A DNA stretch of 64,000 nt from Myxococcales bacterium SG8_38 (GTDB lineage: Bacteria; Myxococcota_A; Polyangia; Polyangiales; Houyiibacteriaceae), in the NCBI GenBank assembly GCA_001303415.1, contig LJTN01000018.1:1-64000 (forward strand). The letters run 5' to 3'. Shown in pieces: positions 23,815 to 33,151 of this stretch; the first letter of the stretch is position 1, and every line of letters starts with the position of its first letter. A model generated the notes under the pieces. It did no database searches, was not told the origin of the DNA, and saw only the letters and a list, made by a program, of their open reading frames with translations. Both the position numbers and the translations under genes were made by a program.

Positions 23815-25335
23815 ATGATTCACCGTTTGGCTTGGGCCATCGCAGCAGCGCTCCTCCTGACCGCCCATCAGGGCCTCGCGCAAGAACCAGACATTCATCT
23901 CGAAGGCACCGTGCCGGAGGGTCCGGAGACCCACTTCTTCGTCGAGTTCGAGGTCCCGGAGCGAATCGTCGAGATCGAGGTCCGGCACGACAACCTGTCG
24001 CCGGGGAACATTCTCGATTGGGGTCTCGACGATCCGAACGGCTTTCGCGGATGGGGTGGAGGGAACCACGAATCTGCCATCGTGGGCATCGACGCGGCAT
24101 CGCGAAGCTACGTGCCGGGGCCCATTGTCGCGGGCACTTGGTCCGTGGTCGTGGGCAAGGCGCAGATCGAAGAGACGCCGGCCCGATACGAGATCGACAT
24201 CTTCCTGCGAACGGTAGCCACGCTCGAGCCTCAGCCGCGGGCGCCCTACGAAGACCCGGGGGTGCTCGACGAGGAGGAGCGCTGGTACGCGGGTGACTTC
24301 CACGTCCACACCGAAGAGAGCGGAGACGCAACGCCCACCATCGCCGAAGCGCTTTCGTTCGCGCAGGGCGTGGGGCTCGATTTCGTGATGCTCTCCGAGC
24401 ACAACACCAACAGCGGGCTCACGCTCTATGCGGACGCACAGCCCGACTTCCCGAATCTGTTGATCGTGCCCGGCGTCGAGTGGACGACGTACGCCGGGCA
24501 TGCCAACGCGCTCGGCGCAACCGACTGGGTCGACCACAAGATCGGGGTGGGAGGACTGACGGCCGCAGATGCCATCCAGGCCTACAAAGACCAGGGGGCT
24601 CTGTTCTCGATCAACCACCCGCGGTCTCCTGGCGCGCCGATCTGCATCGGTTGCCGTTGGGAGATCGCAGTCGATCCCACCACCATCGATGGCGTCGAGG
24701 TGCAAAGCGGCATCTTACGGGCGGTCCCCTACTGGGACGACCTGTGCGCGCAAGGGTCTCATGCCGCGGCGTTGGGAGGCAGCGACGACCACCGGGCAGG
24801 GCAGGGCACCTCCCTCACCGATAGCCCGATCGGAACACCCACCACCATGGTGTTTGCGAGCGAGCTCAGCGTCCATGCCATCCTCGAAGGTGTTCGCAGC
24901 GGCCGGACGGTCGTGAAGGTCAACGGCCCCGAAAGCGCGATGATCGAGACAGAGCTTACCGGAGAGCGCGTCGAGGATACCGTGTTTGCCGATACGGCGA
25001 CGTTATCCGCCGTGGTCACCAACGGGGACGGCAAAGACTTGCAGTTGATCAGGAACGGCGAGGTCATCGAGACGCTTGCCATCGACAGTGACCCATTCAC
25101 GCACGAGCGGAGCGTACAGGCACCCGAAGAGGGCGAGGACCGCTACCGGTACCAAGTGACGATCGAGGGCTTGCCGGATACCGTTGGCAGCTATGTCTGG
25201 CTGCGCACCCCGGAGCCATCCGACAGCAGCGGTTGCAGCTGCCGGGTCCGCAGTGACTCCGATTCGGACATGGCATTCGCATTCGGAGCGTTGCTGCTCG
25301 GCGTTTGTGTGTGGCGCCGTCGGCGGCAGGCTTGA
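23815..25335 (+). CDS. Secreted CehA/McbA-type PHP metallohydrolase with MYXO-CTERM-like tail
   Basis: A 506-residue extracytoplasmic protein. It has a signal peptide (MIHRLAWAIAAALLLTAHQG then LAQ), an N-terminal beta domain, and a PHP hydrolase domain beginning FHVHTEESGDATPTIAEAL. The HxH pair, SEHN, NHP and the later GSDDH supply metal ligands, as in CehA/McbA proteins that hydrolyse carbamates or phosphoesters. A C-terminal GCSC motif, one hydrophobic helix and RRRR resemble the MYXO-CTERM sorting signal of myxobacteria, implying surface anchoring. Earlier in-frame ATGs exist at 23794 and 23782. The real substrate is unknown. Confidence 0.85.
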   Translation: MIHRLAWAIAAALLLTAHQGLAQEPDIHLEGTVPEGPETHFFVEFEVPERIVEIEVRHDNLSPGNILDWGLDDPNGFRGWGGGNHESAIVGIDAASRSYVPGPIVAGTWSVVVGKAQIEETPARYEIDIFLRTVATLEPQPRAPYEDPGVLDEEERWYAGDFHVHTEESGDATPTIAEALSFAQGVGLDFVMLSEHNTNSGLTLYADAQPDFPNLLIVPGVEWTTYAGHANALGATDWVDHKIGVGGLTAADAIQAYKDQGALFSINHPRSPGAPICIGCRWEIAVDPTTIDGVEVQSGILRAVPYWDDLCAQGSHAAALGGSDDHRAGQGTSLTDSPIGTPTTMVFASELSVHAILEGVRSGRTVVKVNGPESAMIETELTGERVEDTVFADTATLSAVVTNGDGKDLQLIRNGEVIETLAIDSDPFTHERSVQAPEEGEDRYRYQVTIEGLPDTVGSYVWLRTPEPSDSSGCSCRVRSDSDSDMAFAFGALLLGVCVWRRRRQA

Positions 25336-25338
25336 GAT

Positions 25339-25974
25339 TCAGCGGGTTCGCTCGCGGCGCCGCAGCACGTGACGAAGCCGCGATCGCTCGTCCCGCTCGC
25401 GTTCTTCGAGCATTCGTTTGAGCGAGGTGAGCTCGGCGCTGAGCGCGGGCTCCACACGAAGCTGTAGGGTGTTCACTTGGCGTGTGGCCTTGCTGAGGGC
25501 ATCGCCCAAACGCCGCACCAGCTGCTCTTTGGGAAGCGACTCGATGACCAGCTCGATCAGCCGTTCGAACTCGGTGGCGGTCTGCGCGGCCGCCGGCCCC
25601 ACCGCAGCGGCTGCCGTTTCGCGTGTGCTGAGCGTGCGCTGGACGGCGGTGTGCGAGACCACGGATGGGACCGGGATACCCCAGACCTGCCGGTGCTCGA
25701 TCTCGACCTCGATGTCCCGGCCCGGCCACGCGTAGGTCCGCAGCGCCGACTCCCCCGACACGGCCAGCGCCCGAAGCAGTGATTCGTAGGCACCCTTCGC
25801 GCGATCTTCCACCCGTTGCCTTGCATCGAGGGCGGGCCGGGCGCTGCGAAAAAGCTCCGTGATGAGCGCCTCGCGTTTCCGGTTGAGGAGCTCGCGACCC
25901 TTCTTCACGCGCTGAAGCTGGGCGCTCGCTCGAACGAGACCGGAGCGGGTCGGCGGTACGGACCGAGCGCTCAC
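25339..25974 (-). CDS. atpD: A/V-type ATP synthase subunit D (central stalk)
   Basis: A 211-residue coiled-coil subunit of the central rotor shaft. The N-terminus PPTRSGLVRASAQLQRVKKG and the following GRELLNRKREALI form the long first helix that is diagnostic of the family. The C-terminal helix is charged and ends in an Arg-rich tail. It is the last gene of the operon and overlaps subunit B by 4 bp. In the complex it couples catalytic-head rotation to the membrane ring. Confidence 0.92.
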   Translation of the reverse strand: MSARSVPPTRSGLVRASAQLQRVKKGRELLNRKREALITELFRSARPALDARQRVEDRAKGAYESLLRALAVSGESALRTYAWPGRDIEVEIEHRQVWGIPVPSVVSHTAVQRTLSTRETAAAAVGPAAAQTATEFERLIELVIESLPKEQLVRRLGDALSKATRQVNTLQLRVEPALSAELTSLKRMLEERERDERSRLRHVLRRRERTR

Positions 25975-27377
25975 GAGCCTTCCTTCCCCGACGCGCTCCG
26001 GCGGCGCGCTTCCCAGCTCTCATCCGAGATGCGGGTCAGCTCGTCACGGGGCAGGGTCTCGAGGAGGGACCAGCCGATGCGGATCGTGTCCTCGAGCCCG
26101 CGGCGGGAGCGGCCCTGATGAATGAAGCTCTTCTCGAATTCATCGATGAAGTCGAGCGCACGTCGGTCGCCCGGCGTCAAGCCTTCCCTGCCTACGATGG
26201 CGGCCATCAGCTTGGCTTCGCGGCCGCGCGCGTAAATTGCATAAAGCTGGTCCGCCCATTCGCGGTGCTCCCCGACCGTGTGATCCTCGCCGATTCCGGC
26301 GTTCATGAGACGTGAGAGCGAGGGGAGCACGTCGACCGGTGGATAGATGGCGCGTTGATGAAGCTCGCGGCTCAAGACGATCTGGCCTTCGGTGATGTAC
26401 CCGGTCAGATCGGGGATGGGATGGGTGATGTCGTCGTCGGGCAACGTGACCACGGGAAGCTGTGTCACCGACCCTGGGCTGTCCTTCAGCACACCGGCGC
26501 GCTCGAACAACCCGGCAAGGTCCGTATACATGTACCCTGGATATCCGCGACGTCCGGGGATTTCCTCGCGCGCGGCCGCAACCTCGCGCAACGCTTCAGC
26601 GTAGTGGGTGATGTCCGCCATGACGACCAGCACGTGCACGCCATGCGTGAAGGCCAGATGCTCCGCCGTCGTGAGCGCGACGCGCGGCGTCAGCAGACGC
26701 TCGATGGTGGGATCTGCCGCTTGATTCAAGAACAGCACCGTCCGTTCCATCACCTCGCTTTCGCGAAAGCGCGACACGAACGATTGGGTCTCACGCTCGG
26801 TGATTCCAATCGCTGCGAAAACGACCGCGAAAGGCTCCCCACGCGTGGGCCTCGCGTTCTCCACGATGTCGGCCGCGAGCTCCACACCGGGGAGCCCCGG
26901 CCCCGAGAACACGGGCAGCTTTTGGCCGCGCACGACGGTGTTCATGCCATCGATTGCCGAGACTCCGGTTTCAATGAAATCCGATGGGTGATGCCGGCGG
27001 ACGGGGTTGATCGGCGCGCCCCAGATCGGGAGCCGGGCTTCGCCGATGGGGGGCGGCAGGCCGTCGAGCGGAGCACCCGTGCCGCTGAGCGCACGGCCAA
27101 GGAGGTCTCTACCGGCGATTGTGGTCGCGGTCTCTCCGGTCAATGTGATCTTCGACGTCGCGGGCTTGAGGCCGAGCGTGTCCTCGAAGATCTGAATCAC
27201 CGTGACCTCGGTTCCCACGTCGATCACCTGTCCTCGCCGGTCCTCCTGTCCCTCGGTCTCGATGTAGACCCATTCTCCGAGCTTTGCCCGCTTGGTCGAA
27301 TGCACGAAAATCAGGGGGCCTGCGGCCGAGGCGGCTCCCGCATACGTTCGCGCGATCGGCACGTCGATCCTCGTCAT
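25971..27377 (-). CDS. atpB: A/V-type ATP synthase subunit B (regulatory, non-catalytic)
   Basis: A 468-residue head subunit without a canonical P-loop: PVFSGPGLPGVELAADI stands where catalytic subunits have GxxxxGKT. SAIDGMNTVVRGQKLP, FVVFAAIGITERE-type sequence and GSVTQLPVVTLPDDDITHPI are diagnostic. It alternates with subunit A in the hexameric head. The ATG at 27377 was chosen because it overlaps subunit A's stop (ATGA) and begins MTRIDVPIARTYAGA. The frame is open further upstream inside subunit A, which is not used. Confidence 0.95.
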   Translation of the reverse strand: MTRIDVPIARTYAGAASAAGPLIFVHSTKRAKLGEWVYIETEGQEDRRGQVIDVGTEVTVIQIFEDTLGLKPATSKITLTGETATTIAGRDLLGRALSGTGAPLDGLPPPIGEARLPIWGAPINPVRRHHPSDFIETGVSAIDGMNTVVRGQKLPVFSGPGLPGVELAADIVENARPTRGEPFAVVFAAIGITERETQSFVSRFRESEVMERTVLFLNQAADPTIERLLTPRVALTTAEHLAFTHGVHVLVVMADITHYAEALREVAAAREEIPGRRGYPGYMYTDLAGLFERAGVLKDSPGSVTQLPVVTLPDDDITHPIPDLTGYITEGQIVLSRELHQRAIYPPVDVLPSLSRLMNAGIGEDHTVGEHREWADQLYAIYARGREAKLMAAIVGREGLTPGDRRALDFIDEFEKSFIHQGRSRRGLEDTIRIGWSLLETLPRDELTRISDESWEARRRSASGKEGS

Positions 27378-29110
27378 TCGCCCCTCATCTCGGAAATCCT
27401 TTGCCCGGCGTCGGCGATACGCTGCTCGAGCGTCTCCGGCGATGCGGTCTTGACGGCGCCAAATGCGACTCGGACCGCTGCGAGGTCGAGCTTGTCGAAA
27501 GCGACGCCTTCTCCGAGCGCGGCCGTTCCCGTGCTCATGAGCGCCCACAGAAGGCGGGCCAAGTGGTAGGTCTTGAAAACGGAAGAAAACGCATCGTGCG
27601 GATGGAAGGCGTTTTGGCCGATCAGAAACTCCCTTGCGATCCGAGCCCCCTCGAGAACGAGGCGATCGCTGTCTTCGAGGGCTTCGACGCCCACGAGCCC
27701 CGCGATCTCCCGAAGCTCCCTGTCGCGTTGGAGCAGGCGAATCGTCTCGGTCCTCAGCTTCGGCCAGTCTTCACCGCCTTCTTTGCCAAACCATTCAGTC
27801 GTCGTCTCGGCATAGAGGCTGTAGCTCGTATCCCAATCGACGGCGGGAAATTGACGTTGGTGCGCGAGGCGAGGGTCTAGCGCCCAAAGCGCGCCGACCA
27901 CGCGAAGCGCTGCTTGCGTCACGGGCTCGGCAAAGTCGCCGCCGGGCGGTGAAATGGCCGTAATGAACGTCACAGCGCCGGTGCGCGACGGCTCTCCCTC
28001 GCTCTCGACTCGTCCGGCCCGTTCGTATAGACGGCTCATCCGGTTGGCCAGGTACGTGGGATAGCCTTCCTCACCGGGCATCTCTTGCAGGCGGGCTGCG
28101 ATCTCGCGAAGCGCCTCCGCCCAACGGGAGAGCGAGTCGGCCAGGATCGCTACGTGGTATCCCATGTCGCGGTAGTACTCCGCGATGGTCATGCCTAGGT
28201 ACACGGAAGCGTCTCTCGCGGCAACGGGCATGTTGGACGTGTTCACGATGAGGATCGTGCGATCCATGATGGGACGCCCCGTGAGAGGATCGGTGAGCCG
28301 GCTGAAGTCATGCAAGACCTCGGCCATCTCGTTGCCCCGTTCGCCGCATCCGATGTAGACCATCACGTCCGCTTTGGCGTATTTGGCAAGCGACTGCTCG
28401 ATGACGGTCTTGCCCGTGCCGAATCCGCCCGGCACGGCGACAGAGCCGCCTTCGACGACGGGGAACAAGAGGTCAAACACGCGTTGGCCCGTGATGAAGG
28501 GACGGTCCCCGGGCAGCCGCCGCGCCATCGGCCGCCGCTCCCGGATGGGCCAGGTATGCGACAGCGACAAGGCAGTGCCATCTTCGAGCGCGCCAATCGA
28601 GTCCGAGATGGTGAGCTCTCCGCCTCGAATGTCTTCAAGCCGCCCCTCGATGCCCGGCGGGACGAGAATTCGATGCATCATATCGGGCCGCTCTTCGATC
28701 ACACCGAGCACATCCCCGCCACGAACCACCATCCCCGGCTTTGCGGTCGGCGAAAACGACCACCGGGCTTTGGGGTCGAGCGTTGGCATGGTCATCCCTG
28801 CAGCCAGGAAGTTGCCGGACTGCCCTGCCAATCCCTGGAGCGGCCGTCCCACGCCATCGAGGATCGAGCCGAGCAAACCCGGTCCGAGCTGGGTCATCAG
28901 CGAGCTGCCGGTTCGGCGGACGGGTTCCTCGAGCGCGAGGCCGCTGGTCTCCTCGAAGACCTGAATCGTGGCGACATCGCCGCGCAGACGGATGACCTCC
29001 CCTAGCAGCCCTCTCTCTCCCACTTCGACGAGCTCGTACAGAGCAGCATCGCCCAAGGGCTGCGCTTCTGCGATGGCGCCAGCAATGCGCGTGATGCGTG
29101 CCTTGGTCAT
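27374..29110 (-). CDS. atpA: A/V-type ATP synthase subunit A (catalytic)
   Basis: A 578-residue catalytic subunit that hydrolyses or makes ATP. Its P-loop is PGGFGTGKTV (residues 227-236). The inserted bulge domain typical of A/V-type subunit A lies before it (about residues 110-190). GCGERGNEMAEVL follows with the catalytic Glu. Its ATG overlaps subunit F's stop. Length matches the family (about 580), longer than the F-type beta subunit because of the bulge. No intein is present. Confidence 0.96.
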   Translation of the reverse strand: MTKARITRIAGAIAEAQPLGDAALYELVEVGERGLLGEVIRLRGDVATIQVFEETSGLALEEPVRRTGSSLMTQLGPGLLGSILDGVGRPLQGLAGQSGNFLAAGMTMPTLDPKARWSFSPTAKPGMVVRGGDVLGVIEERPDMMHRILVPPGIEGRLEDIRGGELTISDSIGALEDGTALSLSHTWPIRERRPMARRLPGDRPFITGQRVFDLLFPVVEGGSVAVPGGFGTGKTVIEQSLAKYAKADVMVYIGCGERGNEMAEVLHDFSRLTDPLTGRPIMDRTILIVNTSNMPVAARDASVYLGMTIAEYYRDMGYHVAILADSLSRWAEALREIAARLQEMPGEEGYPTYLANRMSRLYERAGRVESEGEPSRTGAVTFITAISPPGGDFAEPVTQAALRVVGALWALDPRLAHQRQFPAVDWDTSYSLYAETTTEWFGKEGGEDWPKLRTETIRLLQRDRELREIAGLVGVEALEDSDRLVLEGARIAREFLIGQNAFHPHDAFSSVFKTYHLARLLWALMSTGTAALGEGVAFDKLDLAAVRVAFGAVKTASPETLEQRIADAGQRISEMRGE

Positions 29111-29436
29111 TGCAATCTCACCCGGTAGCCGATTGCGCGCCTGAGGATCTCGACGATGTATTCGTGTGCCGTGGATTCAGCCGTCCATTTGGGTCCCGGC
29201 ACCGGAATGACGACGGGAAGCGAGAGGCGTCGCAGAGTCCGGCTCGTTTCTTCGGGCAGGTCCTGATGGAGGGACTCTTCGATGATCACCACACCTGCGC
29301 GATCCTCTTCGATGAGCTTCTCCAGGCGTTCCCCTGCGTGGGCGCCGTCCGTCGCTTCGAGCACCCTGACGCCGGCCAAGGAAAAGCCGGCGCTCAATCC
29401 CGGGCGGGCGATTACGACGAGCCGTCGCTCGGTCAT
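29107..29436 (-). CDS. atpF: A/V-type ATP synthase subunit F
   Basis: A 109-residue CheY-like-fold subunit of the central stalk. MTERRLVVIARPGLSAGFSL and AGVVIIEESLHQDLPE fit the family. VVIPVPGPKWT is the conserved beta-strand block. The ATG at 29436 overlaps subunit C's stop (ATGA), and the gene's own stop overlaps subunit A. It was picked over a much longer upstream frame because it has the family length and starts exactly at the overlap. Confidence 0.9.
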   Translation of the reverse strand: MTERRLVVIARPGLSAGFSLAGVRVLEATDGAHAGERLEKLIEEDRAGVVIIEESLHQDLPEETSRTLRRLSLPVVIPVPGPKWTAESTAHEYIVEILRRAIGYRVRLQ

Positions 29437-30452
29437 GCCATCACCAATTCGGATTGGATGAGTGCCGCCGGGGCCTCCAGCGCGATGCCCCACAGGATAC
29501 GCTGCAAGTTGAGGACTTCGGCCCGAAGCTCGAGCGCGAAGGCGATGATCGGCGCCGCGCCCGCGGGATCCAGCCGCATGGATCGGCGTTGCCAGGCGAT
29601 CTGTGCTTGGAGCACGGCACTTTCCAGCTCTGTCACGTTCTCCAACGGCTTCCCCTCGAATGCCGCGTGAAGCGGCGATGCGCGAAGCTCCAACGCGAGT
29701 CGCCGCTCGACGTCGGTTCGATGCTCGAGGCTCCACAGGGCTTCGAACGTCTCGCGATCGAGCCAGCGGCCCCCCTCCACGAAGACCAGGTCGGCCACGG
29801 AAGAGTCGCGCTCCGGGAAGTGCAGTAGCGCAGACCAGGCGTTCATCACGTCGATCACTTGCTGGACGTAGTCGACCAGCTGGGCTCCTCCCTCGGGGGA
29901 GCGTTCCAGCGCACGTCGGGCGAATGCGTGTTGAAGGGCGAGCTCGAGGTGCAGAAGCGACGGATGGGACTCGCTCGCTGCGGGAACCAGGGGAGGGCCG
30001 AACGGGTGATGCCACAACACCAACATCCGAACGACGTCGGCCGTCGTCGGTTGGGTCGCCAAGACGCGAAGGGCTCTTTCCGACAGATGCTTCGTGGGGA
30101 CCAGCCCCGACAGTCGAGATTCCGATGCCGCGCCCTTTGCAGCTCCCCGGAGGATCGACTGAATCGAGCGGCGATCCTCGTCCTCGAGCAAGACGGCCAA
30201 CACCGCATCGCGGCCTTCGCTCGCCCATCGGGCCAAGACCGACATCTGCTCGGCCGCTCGGCGCCGAACCTCCCGCTCGAGGCTTTCGGGGGTTGCAGGC
30301 GCATCCGATCGCGTGAAGCCGCGGGCGCTCAGCTCCCGATGCAAAGCGGGCAGATTTCCCGCCCTAGCCAGCTGCTCGAAGTCTTGCGGCTGCAGCAGGT
30401 GCGTTCGGAGCCCGCGGGCACGTGTGTTGATGTCGCCTAGATACTTGGTCAT
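29433..30452 (-). CDS. atpC: A/V-type ATP synthase subunit C (rotor cap)
   Basis: A 339-residue helical subunit that sits on the membrane ring and receives the central stalk (the V-ATPase d/Ac39 equivalent). It starts MTKYLGDINTRARGLRTHLL, a family-typical N-terminus, and the rest is built of repeated three-helix bundles. It is the least conserved subunit, so identification leans on its size and place between E and F in the operon. Its stop overlaps F, and subunit E ends 2 bp before its start. Confidence 0.82.
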   Translation of the reverse strand: MTKYLGDINTRARGLRTHLLQPQDFEQLARAGNLPALHRELSARGFTRSDAPATPESLEREVRRRAAEQMSVLARWASEGRDAVLAVLLEDEDRRSIQSILRGAAKGAASESRLSGLVPTKHLSERALRVLATQPTTADVVRMLVLWHHPFGPPLVPAASESHPSLLHLELALQHAFARRALERSPEGGAQLVDYVQQVIDVMNAWSALLHFPERDSSVADLVFVEGGRWLDRETFEALWSLEHRTDVERRLALELRASPLHAAFEGKPLENVTELESAVLQAQIAWQRRSMRLDPAGAAPIIAFALELRAEVLNLQRILWGIALEAPAALIQSELVMA

Positions 30453-30454
30453 CG

Positions 30455-31033
30455 CTAGATCTCTTCGAGGCGCTTGTGGATCTCGATCGCCAAGATGGAA
30501 CCGAGACGGTCGAGCCGGGTCTCGAGCGTTCCGTCCACGACGAGCGATCCTCCTTTCCCGATTACCTTGAAGCCGCTGTCCGCGTTTTGCTCGGCTTCCA
30601 CCGACATGTTGCGCAGATCTCGAGCGGCCTCGAGCACCGCCGGCCGCAATTCATCCGAGCATCGCACGACCGCTCCCTGCTCTCCGACGAATGCGACTGC
30701 ATCTCGCAGCTCCTTTCCGAGCGCCGAGGCATAGGCGCGGCTCCGCGCGGCTTCGGGAAGCCGCCTGCGTGCCTCGTGCAGCACTCGGTCTACCACCTTC
30801 GTCTTCGCGAGGAGCACCGCGCGCATCGCAGCGTGCCGTTCCGCCGCCACCTGTGCACGAGCCTCGGTCCGGAGTTCTCGGTCTTTCTTCCCCAAGACGG
30901 CGCGCCGCCTGTCCTCGATGCGCCTGTCCGCTTCAGACGCAAGACGGTCTGCCTCCGCTCGCGCCGCGTCCATGATCGACTCGGCGGTGCGCTCTGCCCG
31001 CAGGCGCAGCTCGGTACGAAGATCGGCGGCCAC
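30455..31033 (-). CDS. atpE: A/V-type ATP synthase subunit E (peripheral stalk)
   Basis: A 192-residue subunit of the peripheral stalk. Residues 10-80 form a long charged helix rich in Ala/Arg/Glu that pairs with subunit H/G. The C-terminal globular domain includes GGSLVVDGTLETRLDRL, a family landmark. GTG start at 31033. It lies between subunits K and C, as in archaeal operons. Confidence 0.9.
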   Translation of the reverse strand: MAADLRTELRLRAERTAESIMDAARAEADRLASEADRRIEDRRRAVLGKKDRELRTEARAQVAAERHAAMRAVLLAKTKVVDRVLHEARRRLPEAARSRAYASALGKELRDAVAFVGEQGAVVRCSDELRPAVLEAARDLRNMSVEAEQNADSGFKVIGKGGSLVVDGTLETRLDRLGSILAIEIHKRLEEI

Positions 31034-31039
31034 CGCTCG

Positions 31040-31261
31040 TCAGCCTCCGGCTTGCAGCAGGATCAGCACGGACACGACGAAGCCGAGGATGGCGACGGTT
31101 TCCGGAATCGCGATCAAGAGGATTACCGTCACCGACATTTCAGGCTTCTCCGCTAGCGTCGCCGCCGCGGCAGGGCCGATCCGCGACTGGGCCCAGGCGG
31201 TAGCCAAGGCAGGGATGGCCAACGCCAGCGCCGCGCTCAAGTACAGTGAAACCATTTCCAT
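31040..31261 (-). CDS. atpK: A/V-type ATP synthase subunit K (membrane-ring proteolipid)
   Basis: A 73-residue, two-helix proteolipid. The second helix contains IPETVAILG with the ion-binding Glu54, followed by Thr55. Gln25 lies in the first helix at a spacing of 29 residues from Glu54. Na+-binding archaeal rings use Gln, Glu and a hydroxyl residue in this arrangement, so sodium coupling is possible but not shown. The single hairpin matches bacterial F-type c and many archaeal K subunits rather than the duplicated eukaryotic form. It sits between I and E. Confidence 0.9.
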   Translation of the reverse strand: MEMVSLYLSAALALAIPALATAWAQSRIGPAAAATLAEKPEMSVTVILLIAIPETVAILGFVVSVLILLQAGG

Positions 31262-31262
31262 A

Positions 31263-33143
31263 TCATTTGCTCCTCTCCGCAGATGCGTTTTCTCGTGCAG
31301 ACCAATGTCGAAAGGGTTGGTATTGCGCACCACCCGGACTGTAGAACTTCTGAAAGAACTCCACGTAGTGGAGTCGAAGCAAGTGGATAGTCGGGCTGAA
31401 GACCCCGATGACGAAATTGATGAGGTGAAAGAGGAGCGCGAAAAGAACGCCAACCACCACGCCGCCAAACGCACCAATCATTCGATTCGCGACGACGGCC
31501 ATCATGACCGAAGCGGTGCCGACCGCCATGATACGAGCGTACGAAAGCACGTTACCCAAGGTCGACACGAACTCGATGGGAGCCAAGATTCCTTCGCCGA
31601 CGACCAGAATCGGAAACGCGACGAGCACTGCGATGACCAGAGGCGTGAAGAAGCGCTCCGGGAGCATGCCGGCAGCTGCCAGCAGGGCCAGCGCAATCAA
31701 CACGATCATCAATGCGGCCATGCCGCGCCCGACTGCGTGGCGCTTGTCGCGGCGAAACGTCTGCACCGCCCCAATCAGCAAGCCGAGCACGATGTGAACG
31801 ACGCCAAGCGCCACCGCTAGACCGAGAAATGGGAAAAACGCCTCTTCGCGATTGATGACGATTGGATGGAGGCCCACGTAGTGCCCGAGATCCCCGAAGA
31901 GCTCGCCGTACAGAAAGCCGAAGATGATGGAGAAGAGCGCACAGGCGAACCCGATCTCGGCGATCGAGCGAACCTTCGAGTCGGGTTTCGATCGAAAGCG
32001 CAGAAAGAGCGATACCGCAGCGAGAATCACGCCGTAACCGATGTCTCCCAGCACGACTCCGAAGAACATCGGAAAAAGAATCGCCACGAACGGGGTCGGA
32101 TCGATCGAGCCATACTTGGGCAGCGGCATCATGCTCGTGATGGCCTCGAACGGACGGAATAGCCGCGGGTTCTTCATGACGACGGGCGCAGTGTCGCCGG
32201 ACCACTCGGATTTCGCCAAGGTATCCACCTCGACGCTATCGCCAAACGACGTGCGGACGCGTTTTTCGAGATCGGAAAGGGCCGCGGCCGGAATCCAGCC
32301 TTCGAGGACGAACGCCCGCGAGGTGGTCACGGCTTTCTCCATGGCGTCGACGGTGCTGAGCCGATCTCGGACGAACGCCTGAATTTGCAGGAGCTCCGGG
32401 CCCCGTTCGAGCGCGATCTGTCGCTTTTTCTCGCCCAGCGCGGAAAGCTGCGCGGGGAGTTGCTCGAGGCGCTCTTGCATTCGTTGCATGGTGGCGCCGA
32501 CGCTTCGTTCCTCGAACTGGTCCGGCAGAGAGAGGGACTGTACGCCAGACGCGCTGAGCAGCTGCTCGGCCTCGCGTGCATTCGCTGCGGATACGGCGAG
32601 GAGCATCGCGGACTCTCCCGCTTCGGATGGCTGACCCAAGAGCTCGAACCCCTCACCGAGCGCCTCGCGTAGCGCAGCGCGAAGACGCGCCAAATCCGCC
32701 TGGCCGCCTTCTCGTAGAACCAGGTAAAAGACGCGGATTCCCTTGGCGTCGAGGCCTGCCTCCATCCGCTGAAAGACCACAAAGAACGGGCGAAATTTCA
32801 TGATCAAGGATCGCTCTTCTTCGAGCTCGTCGCGCTCTTCACGCAACGTCTCGAGGTGCCTTCGTGTTCGTCCGGCCACCAAAGCGGCTTGGGGCAACGT
32901 CCACGATTGCTGCGTTCGCTGCACGTGCAGGGGCTCTCCCTCGAGGAGCGCGAGCGCGGCCTCTGCATCTTCGAGAATCTTGCGAATCATTCGAACGTGC
33001 CGCTGCTCTTCGTGCGGGATGGTCAGAGGCTCGAGCGACTCGGTCTCGGGCGCGTCGATCAGGTGGACGAGGCCGACGTCCTGGATACATCGCAGGACCG
33101 ATTCCAGCTCGTCGATCGGACCGAGAATCCGGATGCGGGACAT
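31263..33143 (-). CDS. atpI: A/V-type ATP synthase subunit I (membrane stator, a-type)
   Basis: A 626-residue protein whose N-terminal cytoplasmic half binds the peripheral stalks and whose C-terminal half has about seven membrane helices forming the ion half-channels. The N-terminus reads MSRIRILGPIDELESVLRCI. PTPFVAILFPMFFGVVLGDI is the highly conserved entry to the membrane domain, followed by GYGVILAAVSLFL. ATG 33143 gives this family start; a TTG 12 bases earlier overlaps the upstream stop. Its stop is one base from subunit K's start. Confidence 0.92.
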   Translation of the reverse strand: MSRIRILGPIDELESVLRCIQDVGLVHLIDAPETESLEPLTIPHEEQRHVRMIRKILEDAEAALALLEGEPLHVQRTQQSWTLPQAALVAGRTRRHLETLREERDELEEERSLIMKFRPFFVVFQRMEAGLDAKGIRVFYLVLREGGQADLARLRAALREALGEGFELLGQPSEAGESAMLLAVSAANAREAEQLLSASGVQSLSLPDQFEERSVGATMQRMQERLEQLPAQLSALGEKKRQIALERGPELLQIQAFVRDRLSTVDAMEKAVTTSRAFVLEGWIPAAALSDLEKRVRTSFGDSVEVDTLAKSEWSGDTAPVVMKNPRLFRPFEAITSMMPLPKYGSIDPTPFVAILFPMFFGVVLGDIGYGVILAAVSLFLRFRSKPDSKVRSIAEIGFACALFSIIFGFLYGELFGDLGHYVGLHPIVINREEAFFPFLGLAVALGVVHIVLGLLIGAVQTFRRDKRHAVGRGMAALMIVLIALALLAAAGMLPERFFTPLVIAVLVAFPILVVGEGILAPIEFVSTLGNVLSYARIMAVGTASVMMAVVANRMIGAFGGVVVGVLFALLFHLINFVIGVFSPTIHLLRLHYVEFFQKFYSPGGAQYQPFRHWSARENASAERSK

Positions 33144-33151
33144 CTCGAGGA

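Noticed and set aside
26355..27569. 404-codon plus-strand frame
   Set aside because: Antisense shadow of ATPase subunit B; no motif.
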